Source: Pachyseris speciosa | Taxonomy: Eukaryota > Cnidaria > Anthozoa > Scleractinia > Pachyseridae | Assembly: GCA_016490735.1 (NCBI GenBank) | Contig: JAEMWC010000012.1 | Coordinates: forward strand, 1,505,001-1,569,000 | Direction: 5' to 3' | Length of the DNA stretch: 64,000 bases | In this document: one piece after another, positions 1 to 11,300 of the stretch | Layout of the letters: every line of letters begins with the position of its first letter | Numbering within the stretch: position 1 is the stretch's first letter | Notes under the pieces: generated by a model | Told to the model about the DNA's origin: nothing | The model's database searches: none | The model's input: the letters and a program-made list of their open reading frames with translations, nothing else | Position numbers and translations under genes: made by a program

Positions 1-141
1 GGATCGTTTAGTTGGCGTGCCTTTTTCAGAGCCTTATATCTATGATTCATAGTCATTCTAATTTCTTTAGTTATCCAGGGCAGGCTGTTAGTGCGTACTT
101 TGATTTGAGTAGTGCCCAGAATTGGTTATATATCATGATAG
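1..141 (-). mobile_element. LINE fragment (linker between endonuclease and RT)
   Basis: The minus strand reads as an open stretch containing LPWITKEIRMTMNHRYKALK, which resembles the linker between the AP endonuclease and reverse transcriptase in CR1/jockey-like LINE ORF2 proteins. It runs off the window edge and is cut at about 142 by a MITE. Assignment rests on this short motif only. Confidence 0.55.
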
Positions 142-429
142 GACGCTTTTCAATTGAGTGTCGTTAAACCAAAACCAAAGCAATTACTCCAGCCAATCAC
201 AACAGGAGTAAGCAATAAAATGAGCCAATCAGAATACGAAGCAATTACATGTAGCCGGCGTAAAGCGCGGGAAAATGCGCGCGTGCAAGTCGCGATTACT
301 TTTGGTTTTGGTTTTGGTTTTCATTGGTTGAGAAAGTGGCGCGAGTTTTCCTGGCCAATCACAGAGCGAAGCAATGCAAAACCAAAGCAAAACCAGAATT
401 ACTTTCGACACTCAACTGAAAACCACTCT
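142..429. mobile_element. MITE with TIRs of about 20-40 bp
   Basis: The left end contains TTTCAATTGAGTGTCG and the right end its inverse CGACACTCAACTGAAA, followed inward on both sides by AAACCAAAACCAAAGC-type sequence. There is no coding capacity. Exact ends are uncertain. Confidence 0.65.
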
Positions 430-499
430 AAAACCATTACAATGATGAAAAAAGTGGCACAATTTATGTTCAATAATAAATTTACAAACGGCGCCCCAT

Positions 500-880
500 A
501 AGGCGCTTTTCAATTGAGTGTCGTAAAACCAAAACCAAAGCAATTTAAAAATATTCATTATGAGCTTGAAGCGTGCCAAAATGCTTCATGTAACGAGTAA
601 TTTGCTATAGATTTACACTTGGTTTTCCCATTTTGAGGCCCTGACAGTGGGGCATTTGACCGTTAAAACTGGAAACACAGCGGGGCATTTGATCAAAATT
701 TTTCAAAAAAGTCAAATGCCCGGATGTTCGCCCGGGGTGTGTGTGTGTGTGTGTGTGTGTGGGGGGGAGGGGGGGAATGGGCGCTTTTGGAATTGACTGA
801 TACATTACTCTGACAAATCACAACAGAAACAAAACAGCCAATCAGAATGCGAAGCGATTACATGTTGCCGGCGCAAATAA
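500..880. repeat. Fragments of the same MITE family and flanks
   Basis: Positions 500-545 repeat the MITE left end almost exactly. Positions 780-880 resemble its subterminal part (CCAATCAGAATGCGAAGC and a GCCGGCG motif). A GT tract lies between them. No gene is visible. Confidence 0.5.
737..761. repeat. (GT)n microsatellite followed by a G tract
   Basis: About 12 GT units followed by a run of G. Confidence 0.95.
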
Positions 881-894
881 GGGACTGTTTGTTA

Positions 895-896
<2 letters not shown>

Positions 897-955
<59 letters not shown>

Positions 956-972
956 GTGGGGGGGGGGGGAGG
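897..972. repeat. (GT)n microsatellite with G tract
   Basis: About 28 GT units, a short interruption (TATATG), more GT, then a G-rich run. Open frames here on both strands are repeat translations, not genes. Confidence 0.95.
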
Positions 973-1129
973 GAAGGGGGGGCTCAAAATCAAGGACATT
1001 CAACCCTTTTGCTGCCATTCGTTCTAGTCGTTTCTTAAGTCTTATGTTGACTACATCCCCCACCCCTCTAAGCCCCCCTTTAATTACTTACTGGAAACAC
1101 CCAAAAGAAACTGCTCTCAAATAACTTTA

Positions 1130-2018
1130 TTTATACACGGTGTTCTCATCAGTTGCACTGGGTCATGACTACTTAAAAAATACTATAGTTTCAAAAATTT
1201 AAACTGCATTCTAATATACTAGTTATAGAATACAAAGCCTAACTATCTAAAACTACGATGACTTAGATAAACTGCTTTACATGAGAGCCATGTTTGATTA
1301 AGCAATTACATTAAAAGAAGCTGCTGCAGCCGGCTTGGAGAGATTCTAGAGATTCTGCCTGCCGCAAGTGAGTTGCAGGTAAACTGTTCCACAACACCGC
1401 AGCACTATATCTGAAACTGTTTTTAAGAAAGTTAGTGCGGGAAAGGGGAACAGCAAGATTTTCAGTACTGATGTCAAAAGTGGCAGAGGTCAGAACTCTA
1501 GCAGCACGGTTTTGTAGTTTTTGGAGTTTGTTGGCAAGAGTTTTATTACAGTTACCCCAAACAATGTTACAGTAATGGAAATGAGGTTTCACCAGTGAGT
1601 TGTAAATAAATAGCAGCGTTCTGCAAGGAACAAAAGGTTGATTGCGCTTCAGGGCCCAAAAAATACCAGAAGCAATCTTCTTTGACTGATTCTCAATGTG
1701 AACATTCCAAGATATATTTTCGTCTATCAAAATACCAAGAGATTTGGTGCTGGGCACCTGGCCTATCGGGGCTCCGTCAATTTTTAGAGAGGGGGAATGG
1801 CCAAGCGATCCCAGTCTTTGCCATGAACCAATTAACATGAATTCGGTTTTGGATTTATTTAGTTTTAACTTATTAGCAATAAGCCACTCACTAATGCTGG
1901 CAAGATCTTTATTGAGATTATGTTCAATACTGTCAACACAAACAAAAGGTGCTCTGACTAATACTTTGTCTGAGAAAGGTCTGTTCACCTCATTACATGT
2001 TGCACAATGTAGCATCAT
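1130..2018 (-). mobile_element. 5'-truncated LINE, C-terminal half of reverse transcriptase
   Basis: A 235-codon minus-strand frame (2018-1311) matches the C-terminal part of CR1/L2-like LINE ORF2 proteins. Visible landmarks are NKLKLNKSKTEFMLIG (RT palm/thumb border), SLGILIDENISWNVHI, KPHFHYCNIVWG, LQKLQNRAARVLT and the terminal FRYSAAVLWNSLP block shared by these elements. The catalytic FADD-type motif is upstream of the preserved part and is missing, so this copy is dead. The 3' untranslated part probably continues toward 1130. Clade assignment is from motif recognition only. Confidence 0.85.
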
Positions 2019-2299
2019 GACACCTTTGACGAGCTGCTACATGGCTAGTAGGTGACTAAAAATGGCCAGTGAATGGGTACACTCCTAACGCAATTTACAG
2101 ATTACAACTACTGAATGAAATAATTTGGACTGATTCTATTGATTGATTATTTCTTGTTGTCTACAGTGTAACTTTGGTTTGTTCTGACAAACGTTCACTA
2201 TAATATTTCAGGCTGTTTAAGACAAGCTTATTTTTAAATCCATTACACCTACATACTAGAATATATTTTAAGGCCACTGGCAATGGCTTGTCCCTACAA

Positions 2300-2680
2300 C
2301 AGGGCTGTCAACCCCACAAGTCTTCAAATATTGAGAATTGTGATAGATTACATCATAATGCACATGACATCATTGTAACATTTGATATGATTGGTTTATT
2401 TCCGATCAATCACATTATTGCTTATATCACAATGGCAGCGCTTGCAAGAACGGTTTGTTGGAGTTTACGAGGAAACGTTTTAATTTTGTTATCCATATTA
2501 ACAGTAAAATAGCCCAAACAACGCAAAATATTTGAAATTTTATTGTTGTGAAAGTCGAGTCTCACAAGACATGGCAAACTTCGATGATTATCTGGGAGAT
2601 TTCAGACTCTAATCTGGAGACCGGGAGATACGATCCAAAATCTGGAGTCTCCTGGATTATCCAGGAGGGTTGACAGCCTG
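2300..2680. mobile_element. Short non-autonomous DNA transposon, hAT-like
   Basis: Inverted termini CAGGGCTGTCAACCC (2300) and GGGTTGACAGCCTG (ending 2680). The flanks share CTACAA on each side, a possible imperfect target duplication. There is no transposase. The hAT assignment is tentative and rests on the CAGGG-type end. Confidence 0.65.
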
Positions 2681-3244
2681 CTACAATTTACAACAATTAC
2701 AGTACTTAATCATTTAATGCCAATAATTTTGGCCCTTTTGACTAATTTGACTAGCTTACTATGATCAGTTTATTTTATATTATTATTACGATTATTATTA
2801 TTGCGTTCGACAAAGGAGAATGCATACTAATCGTGTCGTTTTTACCGAAATCACTCTTGCAGGTTTTGTTCACCAGTCCTGCGGGTATCAATCTTGATGC
2901 CAGGTGGATTTGAGCGTTTGGGCACCATTTTGGACTGACTGTTTGGCACATATAGCCTCAATCTCATGTGCTAATGTTTTGAAAGGAAAGATTGCAGCCA
3001 GCTATTGCATCATATTTTTGCTTTTCGCAGTTTTCCATAAGGTAAGTGAAGTTTTGTTGATTTATTCGAATTTCCACTAGCAAATATGGATAAGCTACTG
3101 ACGAGAATATCAGAAAGCTGTGTAATGGTGTTTTCTAGGAAACAGACGCTGCAATTCGCCCCGGCTACGACAGCGAGTCGTGTCTATTCAACTGCTTTTC
3201 TCAGAAGATTCAACTTCTCTCCGCGCTTATACCTGTGAGACTCG
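2681..3244. other. Intergenic, nothing recognised
   Basis: AT-rich sequence without coding signal or clear repeat structure. Confidence 0.5.
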
Positions 3245-3430
3245 ATTGCAATTTAGTGAACTCATCTCGTTTAAAAGTAATTTTTATAAGTGGACCACAA
3301 AATACATTGACATGTTGAGCTATGCAAGTTTCTTTTTAAATTGCAACTTAGTGAACTCGTCTCGTTTAAAAGTAATTTTTATAACTGGACCACAAAATAC
3401 ATTGACATGTTGAGTTATGCAAGTTTCTTA
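3245..3430. repeat. Two-copy tandem duplication, unit about 95 bp
   Basis: Two adjacent near-identical copies, each containing AACTCNTCTCGTTTAAAAG and ending near TATGCAAGTTTCTT. Only a few substitutions separate them. Confidence 0.85.
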
Positions 3431-3746
3431 TTGATTTCAATTTAGTAAACTACTGTAAAACATAATATATCCGTTCGTTCAATTTTGTCCTACTATTTGT
3501 TTTGACAACTGCCACTGTATCAAGTACATTACTACATTTGTAAGATGTTGAACTATTAAATCTTATTGTTGCGTTCAACTTTGCTACTGGTTTATGACAC
3601 TGACTGAAAGCAGCCCACAATCCACTTTCCCTGAATATTTCTACGCAGTCAATACAATAAAAAAAGCCATATTAACTAGAGATCGAACGCGCTAGCTTTA
3701 CTGTATGCAAAGGAGGCATAACATATGACAGCCAGCTGTTCATGAG

Positions 3747-5038
3747 GGGTCGGTACATTTCACTGACCCCCAGTCCATGGACTACCATGATGGACTACCG
3801 AAATGGACTACCTATATGGACTGCTAAATGGACTACCTATATGGACTGCTAAATGGACTACCTATATGGACTGCTAAATGGACTACCAAAAATGGACTAC
3901 CCTTAATTACCAACCTTGAAAAAAAAAAAGTATAAGTTTGGTTGTTTTCATCGATTGATCGTGATCTCCACCATCTTGTTATTTTTTAAATGCTGCTGGT
4001 CAGCTGTTCTGCAGGCGTATTCATTCCTCTCGTGTGATGGCTGACACGCTGGATGGTCAGTACAAATTTGAATTTATAACCGTTTGTTATAAATAGGGTA
4101 GGGAAAATCACAGATATTTTGGTCTTTAAGTGCCCCTAACACCGAAATATTTTTTTTCGCTAAATTTAATCTTTACACCTATTCAAAACACAATGCGCCA
4201 TTAATTTTTTTTAACCAAATATCGACTTTTTACAGGCTGTAAAAGTTACGACATCTAGCCGTCATCTGTCACACGATCAAGCTAGTAAGGAGCGTGGGTC
4301 TTTTCCCCAGTTAAAGTCACAAACTGATCATCGCGCTACGTCTTTGTAAACATGCATAAATAATAGTCAACTGGGGAATAGACCCACGCCCCAGCTGACT
4401 TGGTCGTGTACCAAATGATGCACAGTTTATCGTAAGCCCCATAAAAAACTCTGAAGGCTGAAAATAAATTCTACATGTTTTTGGAATATGTACAAAGTAC
4501 TATAATAGCGGGAAAAAATAACTATTCTTGGGGCTAGGTGCACTTTAAATAAGGTAAGGCTTTTGGGAAGCAGGCTGCACCCCCACCCAATTTTTCTGGG
4601 GGTACCCCCCTGGGCCTGGTCATGTGATCTGTTTTTGAGTTGTATCTTCTTCTGTCACTTACCATTTTGAGCATCATGACAGCCAGGTAAGGAATCACCT
4701 GGAAGATTATAAATCAAATTTTTACTCCAGCTGCAGCCTGTCAGCCATCATGCACGACGAGTGAATGCGCCTGCAGAAAAGCTGACCAGCAGCATTTAAA
4801 AAATAACAAGATGGCGGAGATCACGATCAATCGATGAAAACAACCAAACTTTACTTTTTTTTTTTTCAAGGTAGGTAATTAAGGGTAGTCCATTTTTGGT
4901 AGTCCATTTAGCAGTCCATATAGGTAGTCCATTTAGCAGTCCATATAGGTAGTCCATTTAGCAGTCCATATAGGTAGTCCATTTCGGTAGTCCATCATGG
5001 TAGTCCATGGACTGGGGGTCAGTGAAATGTACCGACCC
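3747..5038. mobile_element. Long-TIR foldback DNA transposon with 9-bp TSD (MULE-like)
   Basis: The ends are GGGTCGGTACATTTCACTG and its inverse. GTTCATGAG directly flanks both ends (3738-3746 and 5039-5047), a perfect 9-bp target duplication. The inverted arms are about 300 bp (3747-4050 and 4736-5038). Each arm carries an array of ATGGACTACC / ATGGACTGCT motifs in a 25-bp period near its outer end. No transposase is present. Long TIRs plus a 9-bp TSD fit the Mutator-like superfamily best, but subterminal repeats with foldback arms also occur in other groups. Confidence 0.85.
4124..4549. mobile_element. Imperfect inverted-repeat element nested in the 3747-5038 transposon
   Basis: The left end TTTAAGTGCCCCTAAC pairs imperfectly with the right end GGCTAGGTGCACTTTAAA. 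A second internal inverted pair is GAGCGTGGGTCTTTTCCCC (about 4291) with GGGGAATAGACCCACGC (about 4373). Its position between the outer arms suggests insertion into, or origin as the core of, the larger element. No clear TSD. Confidence 0.5.
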
Positions 5039-5047
5039 GTTCATGAG

Positions 5048-5446
5048 ATCACCACCGGTTTGCGTCGGATTCTTATGAAACCTTGCATATTTACTAAATG
5101 CTGCGTGATAAATTGATCTATGGAAGTTGTTGTTTGTTTGTATTCAAAATATGAAAAATTATTACATTGCGTGACAAAAGTCGGACTTACTTAAGCCGCT
5201 GTTACACGTTGGAACTTTTAGCTGAAACTTGTGTGCAACGGCGCTGCACTGCCACCGCCATTTTAAAGGAAAACTCCAAATAATACTATCCTACAATAGA
5301 AACACACCAAACAAATAACACAATACCAACGACAGCCATGACACAAAACATGGTGTCAGCTTTTAAATGCAAAACTTATCATACATAGCTATTTTAACAG
5401 TTACCAAACCTAGCAAGATTCGAACACACTCTCTAATCTACGAAAA
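5048..5446. other. Spacer, nothing recognised
   Basis: No coding or repeat structure that I can identify. Confidence 0.4.
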
Positions 5447-5775
5447 CTACTCGTTATTGTTATTATTATTCTTTATTTATAACTCCTAGAAACAATACAA
5501 CTTTCTTAAAATTTTCAGACATGTTTGGATGGTGCATCCGTCATCAGTTGTAAACTCAACTTCAAATAATGATGTAAACTCAGAGGCCGGACATTCTTAG
5601 CTCGTCTCTCACAACTCCCCCCAAACTCCAGTCCCAGACTCCTTTGCCCTAAAGTGGCCTAGTGGGGCCCTGGTTACAACTGTCACAGGTGCATCCGTCA
5701 TCTTCAGTGTACAGTTTTGAAATCGCCGTTGAATTTATAACATGCGTGAAATTACAAGGCTCGTTACATTGCATC
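5447..5775 (-). mobile_element. Inverted pseudo-LTR pieces of a Penelope-like element
   Basis: Two stretches (about 5475-5570 and 5685-5770) match, in reverse orientation, the PLE terminal sequence found at 7180-7330. They lie immediately 5' of a GIY-YIG coding fragment. An inverted, truncated terminal copy ahead of the coding part is typical of PLE insertions. Confidence 0.7.
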
Positions 5776-5905
5776 ATAGATCTTTTTAGTGTGAAAGATG
5801 CCATCCCTAAAGTGCTCCGCACAAGCGTGGTGTATAAATTCTCGTGTGCAAGCTGTAACGGTTGTTATGTCGGCGAAACAAGCCGACACTTCTCCACGTG
5901 AGTGT
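5776..5905 (+). pseudogene. PLE GIY-YIG endonuclease fragment
   Basis: The frame gives FSVKDAIPKVLRTSVVYKFS followed by CASCNGCYVGETSRHFST, the N-terminal GIY-YIG core of Penelope-like retroelements: a VYKFSC...C zinc-binding-like start and a YVGETSRH block. The frame is lost soon after. No reverse transcriptase lies directly upstream, so the copy is 5' truncated and dead. Confidence 0.85.
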
Positions 5906-6119
5906 GCGATCTTCGCACGTTCACAAACATCTGCTGAGTTCAGAGTCTTGTCGAGCATCCTGTTCAACGGATTGTTTCCAGATTCTGGACTATGCAGCTA
6001 CTAAATATCAAGTGAGGAATCCATGCATATCAAAATGGAGAAACCCACTCTCAATCAGCAGGTGAAACACATAAACCTCACACTCACCCTGTATTAAGTT
6101 GCTCTATGTCTATTGTTTA

Positions 6120-7132
6120 CAGCGGTTACCAGTCACACGCGCCCTCCATCGATTTTTTCCCTTTTCGAAAACTAAGTTTTTGGTGGACGTCAATCAAATG
6201 TTTCCATGACAATAAACCTGTTCATTTCTTGTCAGTTTCACGGCCATGTTCGATCGTTGTTGGGATCAGGTATAATCGCTCATTTATTATGACGAAGTCA
6301 TTTCCAATTTTGTTGAGATGGAGGGTTATTATGTTTACAACATCAGGTCTGTATTTGAATCACATAGCAGAAACACTTTTGGTGAGCAAAACGTTTGTGA
6401 AGGAGGCGGCGTTTCGATAGTGCGAAACACAGCTGGAGCCGAAAGCGAACCGCCCAGAGAAAGTCAAAGACACGAAAGATATCAGGTAGCTGAAAAGATT
6501 GGCCTCTGATGTGAGTCGCGTTGCGTGGAGATTGACTTTTTATCAGCTTTTTATGGATGCAGATTATTTTAGCCGCAGAAATTCTTGTCATTCGCTTGCT
6601 TTAAGATAATCCAGAGCTCTATCTTGACGAGTTGCAAGCGTGGTTGGAATACCAGACAGGCGAAGTGTATGCAATGCAAACCCTCAGCAGAACTCACGGG
6701 GCAGAAATATACGGCAAAGGGGATTGATAGTAAAAAAGTACTGAAAGCCGCAAAGGGTTAGCAGTCAAAGTTTTGTAATTCATTCTGTAATAAAGATTAT
6801 TATTTAGTTCTCATGTTGTTGTTGTCGTACACTGTTTATTTTGCAGCTTCAAAACATTTCCCGTGAGCGAGACGAACGGCGAAAAGGAGCAGAGTTCAAA
6901 CGATTTACTTCTCAGTTTCAACCAGTAAAGTTTCTGTTTACCGACGAGTCAAGTAAAGATGAAAGAGCAACTCAGATACTCTACGAATAGATATTAAAAT
7001 AGTGGTTCCGGAAACTCCGCTCGCTCTGCGTTCGGTTATATTGTCATGAGTACATTTGATTGATGTCCACCAAAATTTAGTTTTCGAATAAGGAAAAAAT
7101 CATTGGAGGGCGCGTGTGACTGGTAACCGCTG
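6120..7132 (+). mobile_element. Decayed Tc1/mariner-like transposon inside the PLE
   Basis: The TIRs are about 95 bp, starting CAGCGGTTACCAGTCACACG (6120) and ending with the inverse (7132). TA flanks both sides (6118-6119, 7133-7134). It interrupts the PLE between its GIY-YIG part and its 3' terminal sequence, so it inserted later. Internal transposase fragments support the IS630/Tc1/mariner assignment. Confidence 0.85.
6318..6990 (+). pseudogene. Broken IS630/Tc1-type transposase
   Basis: Three separated frames read as pieces of one transposase. An HTH-like start is near 6350-6420 (SHIAETLLVSKTFVKEAAFR-like, frame-shifted). A second helical segment, DNPELYLDELQAWLEYQTG, lies near 6606-6665. 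A DDE-region stretch at about 6846-6990 contains SQFQPVKFLFTDESSKDERA, with the D-E-S acidic motif typical of this superfamily. Stops and frame changes separate the pieces. TTTATTTTGCAG just before the third piece could be a real intron acceptor or chance. Confidence 0.65.
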
Positions 7133-7335
7133 TAAACTATTTAGCACGCAATATTGTAAACGCAATTTAGCGAACCTTGTAATTTCACGCGCATTATAAA
7201 TTCAACGGCGATTTCAAAATTGTACACTGATGATGACGGATGCACCGTCGAAACATGTCTGGAAAATTAAAGAAAGTTGTATTGTTTCTACGACTATCAA
7301 TTTTGTTGCTGCTCAGCAGACCATATATTTGGATT
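7133..7335 (+). mobile_element. PLE 3' terminal sequence with hammerhead-like motif
   Basis: This continues the PLE after the TA duplication. It contains CTGATGATGACGGATGCACC and CCGTCGAAAC (7227-7254), a conserved CTGATGA...GAAAC arrangement around a GACGG/CCGTC stem, as in PLE-associated hammerhead ribozyme motifs. The same sequence recurs inverted at 29485-29605. Confidence 0.65.
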
Positions 7336-7469
7336 TATAACTCCTAGTATAGTGTATACTGTCTTAGGAGTGTATCTATTAACGTATTAAAGTCTTATCA
7401 GGAACCAGGAACTGGTTACTAATTATTTCAAGCAACAGGTACAATAACAAGAAAATCGGACCACAGATT

Positions 7470-8286
7470 TCAAACCATGGCCTTCAGTCTTTTCCAAAGG
7501 CTGATCAGCTCGGGAAGGCTTTGAAAGGTCCTACCTTTCAGTTTGCCCTCACCTTTCATACGTTCTGCTGAATCATTTACAATTTGTTCAGTTAGTTCTG
7601 GATGAGCAGTGACGTTCCTCAGGGACTGGATTTCTCTCATAATCGAAGTCAATCTGTTAATATCCCGTTGTTGATAGTTCAACTCCTGTTGCAGATCTGC
7701 CCAGGCCTGTGTCGCCACTTCGATGTGTTCATCTTCGAGAGAATTTATGTCATCCTGGATGTAGCGCAGATTGTAACCCGCCTTGTCATTATACACTGAT
7801 AAAGGAAGAACCTTCTTAAAAATCATAGACTGTATACTCCAGCACAGCTCACCCAAAACCAACTCGTCGTCAGAGGAAACCAAATCACTGAGCTTATCTT
7901 CAAGTTGTTTCAATTTACCTTTCAAATTGACGTTATCCTGCGTCAAAACGGTGTTTTCTTCGAGCAGTTGTGAGATTCGACCTTCTTGAATGTTAACCTG
8001 TCCCCTCAAATTTTCGAGTTCCTTTTTCGTTTTAATATTTTCAGCTTCAAATTCATTTGTTCGTCGTTTAAGAACAGCAACTTCCTCGTTTAACTTCTCG
8101 GTTTCTTCATGAATTTGTTTTAGTTCTCCTTGTAATTTCCTCAAAGTTTCAACGTCTTCTTTCGCGAGGAAACCCTTTTCTGCCGTTCTCTTGATAATTT
8201 GTTCTACAGAAGCGACTCGATCTTTCAAAGGAACGTGAGCCATACCTAGAACTTTGGGATCATTATCAGCATCTGGGTTAGGTCCC
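7470..8286 (-). CDS. Coiled-coil protein, last exon, with possible C-terminal HEPN-like domain
   Basis: A 282-codon frame extends to 8318. A splice acceptor (TTTTTTCAAAG before GGGACC, minus strand) suggests the exon starts at 8286, and the first ten codons of the frame are probably intron. From about residue 25 to 150 there are heptad-rich segments (EETEKLNEEVAVLKRRTNEF, LEENTVLTQDNVNLKGKLKQ), a long coiled coil. The last ~130 residues form a compact helical region with RNVTAH (R234...H239), matching the R-x4-H signature of HEPN-type RNases, followed by a terminal basic helix ending in TGA at 7470-7472. Upstream exons were not found; the satellite array lies immediately upstream. I do not recognise the family. 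Function is unknown, and the HEPN idea is inference from one motif. Confidence 0.6.
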
Positions 8287-8382
8287 CTTTGAAAAAATAC
8301 TAAAACAAAATAACCCAAAGTACCCTATGTAACTCAGGGTAAAGTAATTGGGAAATTTACGTAAAATAGTAATTAACGTAAA

Positions 8383-11300
8383 TTTAATAAACTTTTAAGA
8401 CTCCTTCTTTAAGAGTCCTTCAATTAATTAAAATTGCCACTTTTAAGACGCCTTAAAATCGCCACTTTTAAGACTCTTTAAAATCGCCACTTTTAAGACT
8501 CCATAAAATCACCACTTTTAAGACTCCTTAAAATCGCCACTTTTAAGACTCTTTAAAATCGCCACTTTTAAGACTCCTTAAAATCGCCACTTTTAAGACT
8601 CCTTAATGGTGCCACTTTTAAGACTCCTTAAAATTGCCACTTTTAAGACTCCTTAAAATTGCCACTTTTAAGACTCCTTGAAATTGCCACTTTTAAGAGT
8701 CGTTAAAGTTGCCACTTTTTAGACTCTTAAAATAGCCACATTTAAGACTCCTTAAAATTGCCACTTTTAAGACTCCTTAAAATGGCCACTTTTAACACTC
8801 CTTAAAAGTGCCACTTTTAAGACTCTTTAAAATCGCCATTTAAGACTCCTTAAAATCGCCACTTTTAAGACTCCTTAAAATCGCCACTTTTAAGACCCCT
8901 TGAAATTGCCACTTTTAAGACTCCTTAAAATCGCCACTTTTAAGACTCCTTAATGGTGCCACTTTTAAGACTCCTTAAAATTGCCACTTTTAAGACTCCT
9001 TAAAATTGCCACTTTTAAGACACCTTAAATTGCCGCGTTTAAGACACCTTAAAATTGCCACTTTAAGACTCCTTGAAAGTGCCAATTTTAAGACTCCTTA
9101 AAATCGCCACTTTTAAGACTCCTTAAAATCGCCACTCAAGACCCCTTAGCCAGTTTTAAGACTCCTTAAAATCGCCACTTTTAAGACTCCTTAAAATCGC
9201 CACTTTTAAGACCCCTTGAAATTGCCACTTTTAAGACTCCTTAAAATCGCCACTTTAAAGACTCCTTACAATCGCCACTTTTAAGACTCCTTAAAATTGC
9301 CACTTTTAAGACACCTTAAATTGCCGCTTTTAAGACACCTTAAAATTGCCACTTTAAGACTCCTTAAAAGTGCCAATTTTAAGACACCTTAAAATCGCCA
9401 CTTTTAAGACTCCTTAAAATCGCTACTTTTAAGACTCCTTAAAATCGCCACTTTTAAGACTCCTTACAATCGCCACTTTTAAGACTCCTTAAAATTGCCA
9501 CTTTTAAGACACCTTAAATTGCCGCTTTTAAGACACCTTAAAATTGCCACTTTAAGACTCCTTAAAAGTGCCAATTTTAAGACACCTTAAAATCGCCACT
9601 TTTAAGACTCCTTAAAATCGCCACTTTCAAGACCCCTTAGCCACTTTTAAGACTCCTTAAAATCGCCACTTTTAAGACTCCTTACAATCGCCACTTTTAA
9701 GACTCCTTAAAATTGCCACTTTTAAGACACCTTAAATTGCCGCTTTTAAGACACCTTAAAATTGCCACTTTAAGACTCCTTAAAAGTGCCAATTTTAAGA
9801 CACCTTAAAATCGCCACTTTTAAGACTCCTTAAAATCGCCACTTTTAAGACTCCTTACAATCGCCACTTATCAGACTCCTTAAAATCGCCACTTTTAAGA
9901 CTCCTTACAATCGCCACTTTTAAGACTCCTTAAAATTGCCACTTTTAAGACACCTTAAATTGCCGCTTTTAAGACACCTTAAAATTGCCACTTTAAGACT
10001 CCTTAAAAGTGCCAATTTTAAGACACCTTAAAATCGCCACTTTTAAGACTCCTTAAAATCGCCACTTTCAAGACCCTTAGCCACTTTTAAGACTCCTTAA
10101 AATCGCCACTTTTAAGACTCCTTACAATCGCCACTTAGAAGACTCCTTAAAATCGCCACCTTTAAGACTCCTTACAATCGCCACTTTCAAGACCCCTTAG
10201 CCACTTTTAAGACTCCTTAAAATCGCCAGTTTAAGACTCCTTACAATCGCCACTTAGAAGACTCCTTAAAATCGCCACCTTTAAGACTCCTTACAATCGC
10301 CACTTTTAAGATTCCTTAAAATTGCCATTTTTAAGACTCCTTGAAATTGCCACTTTTAAGACACCTTAAATTGCCGCTTTTAAGACACCTTAAAATTGCC
10401 ACTTTAAGACTCCTTAAAAGTGCCAATTTTAAGACACCTTAAAATCGCCACTTTTAAGACTCCTTAAAATCGCCACTTTCAAGACCCCTTAGCCACTTTT
10501 AAGACTCCTTAAAATCGCCACTTTTAAGACTCCTTAAAATCGCCACTTATAAGACTCCTTAAAATCGCCACTTTTAAGACTCCTTACAATCGCCACTTTT
10601 AAGACTCCTTAAAATTGCCACTTTTAAGACTCCTTAAAATTGCCACTTTTAAGACACCTTAAATTGCCGCTTTTAAGACACCTTAAAATTGCCACTTTAA
10701 GACTCCTTAAAAGTGCCAATTTTAAGACACCTTAAAATCGCCACTTTTAAGACTCCTTACAATCGCCACTTATAAGACTCCTTAAAATCGCCACTTTTAA
10801 GACTCCTTACAATCGCCACTTTTAAGACTTCTTAAAATTGCCACTTTTTAGACTCCTTAAAATCGCCACTCTTAAGACTCCTTAAAATTGCCACTTTAAG
10901 ACTCCTTAAAAGTGCCAATTTTAAGACACCTTAAAATCGCCACTTTTAAGACTCCTTAAAATCGCCACTTTCAAGACCCCTTAGCCTTAAAATCGCCACT
11001 TTTAAGACTCCTTACAATCGCCACTTTTAAGACTCCTTAAAATTGCCACTTTTTAGACTCCTTAAAATCGCCACTTTTAAGACTCCTTAAAATCGCCACT
11101 TTTAAGACTCCTTAAAATCGCCACTTTTAAGACTCCTTACAATCGCCACTTATAAGACTCCTTAAAATCGCCACTTTTAAGACTCCTTACAATCGCCACT
11201 TTTAAGACTCCTTAAAATTGCCACTTTTAAGACTCCTTAAAATTGCCACTTTTAAGACACCTTTAATTTCCGCTTTTAAGACACCTTAAAATTGCCACTT

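Noticed and set aside
847..1124. Open frames rich in Val/Cys or Thr/His
   Set aside because: They are translations of the GT microsatellites on both strands.
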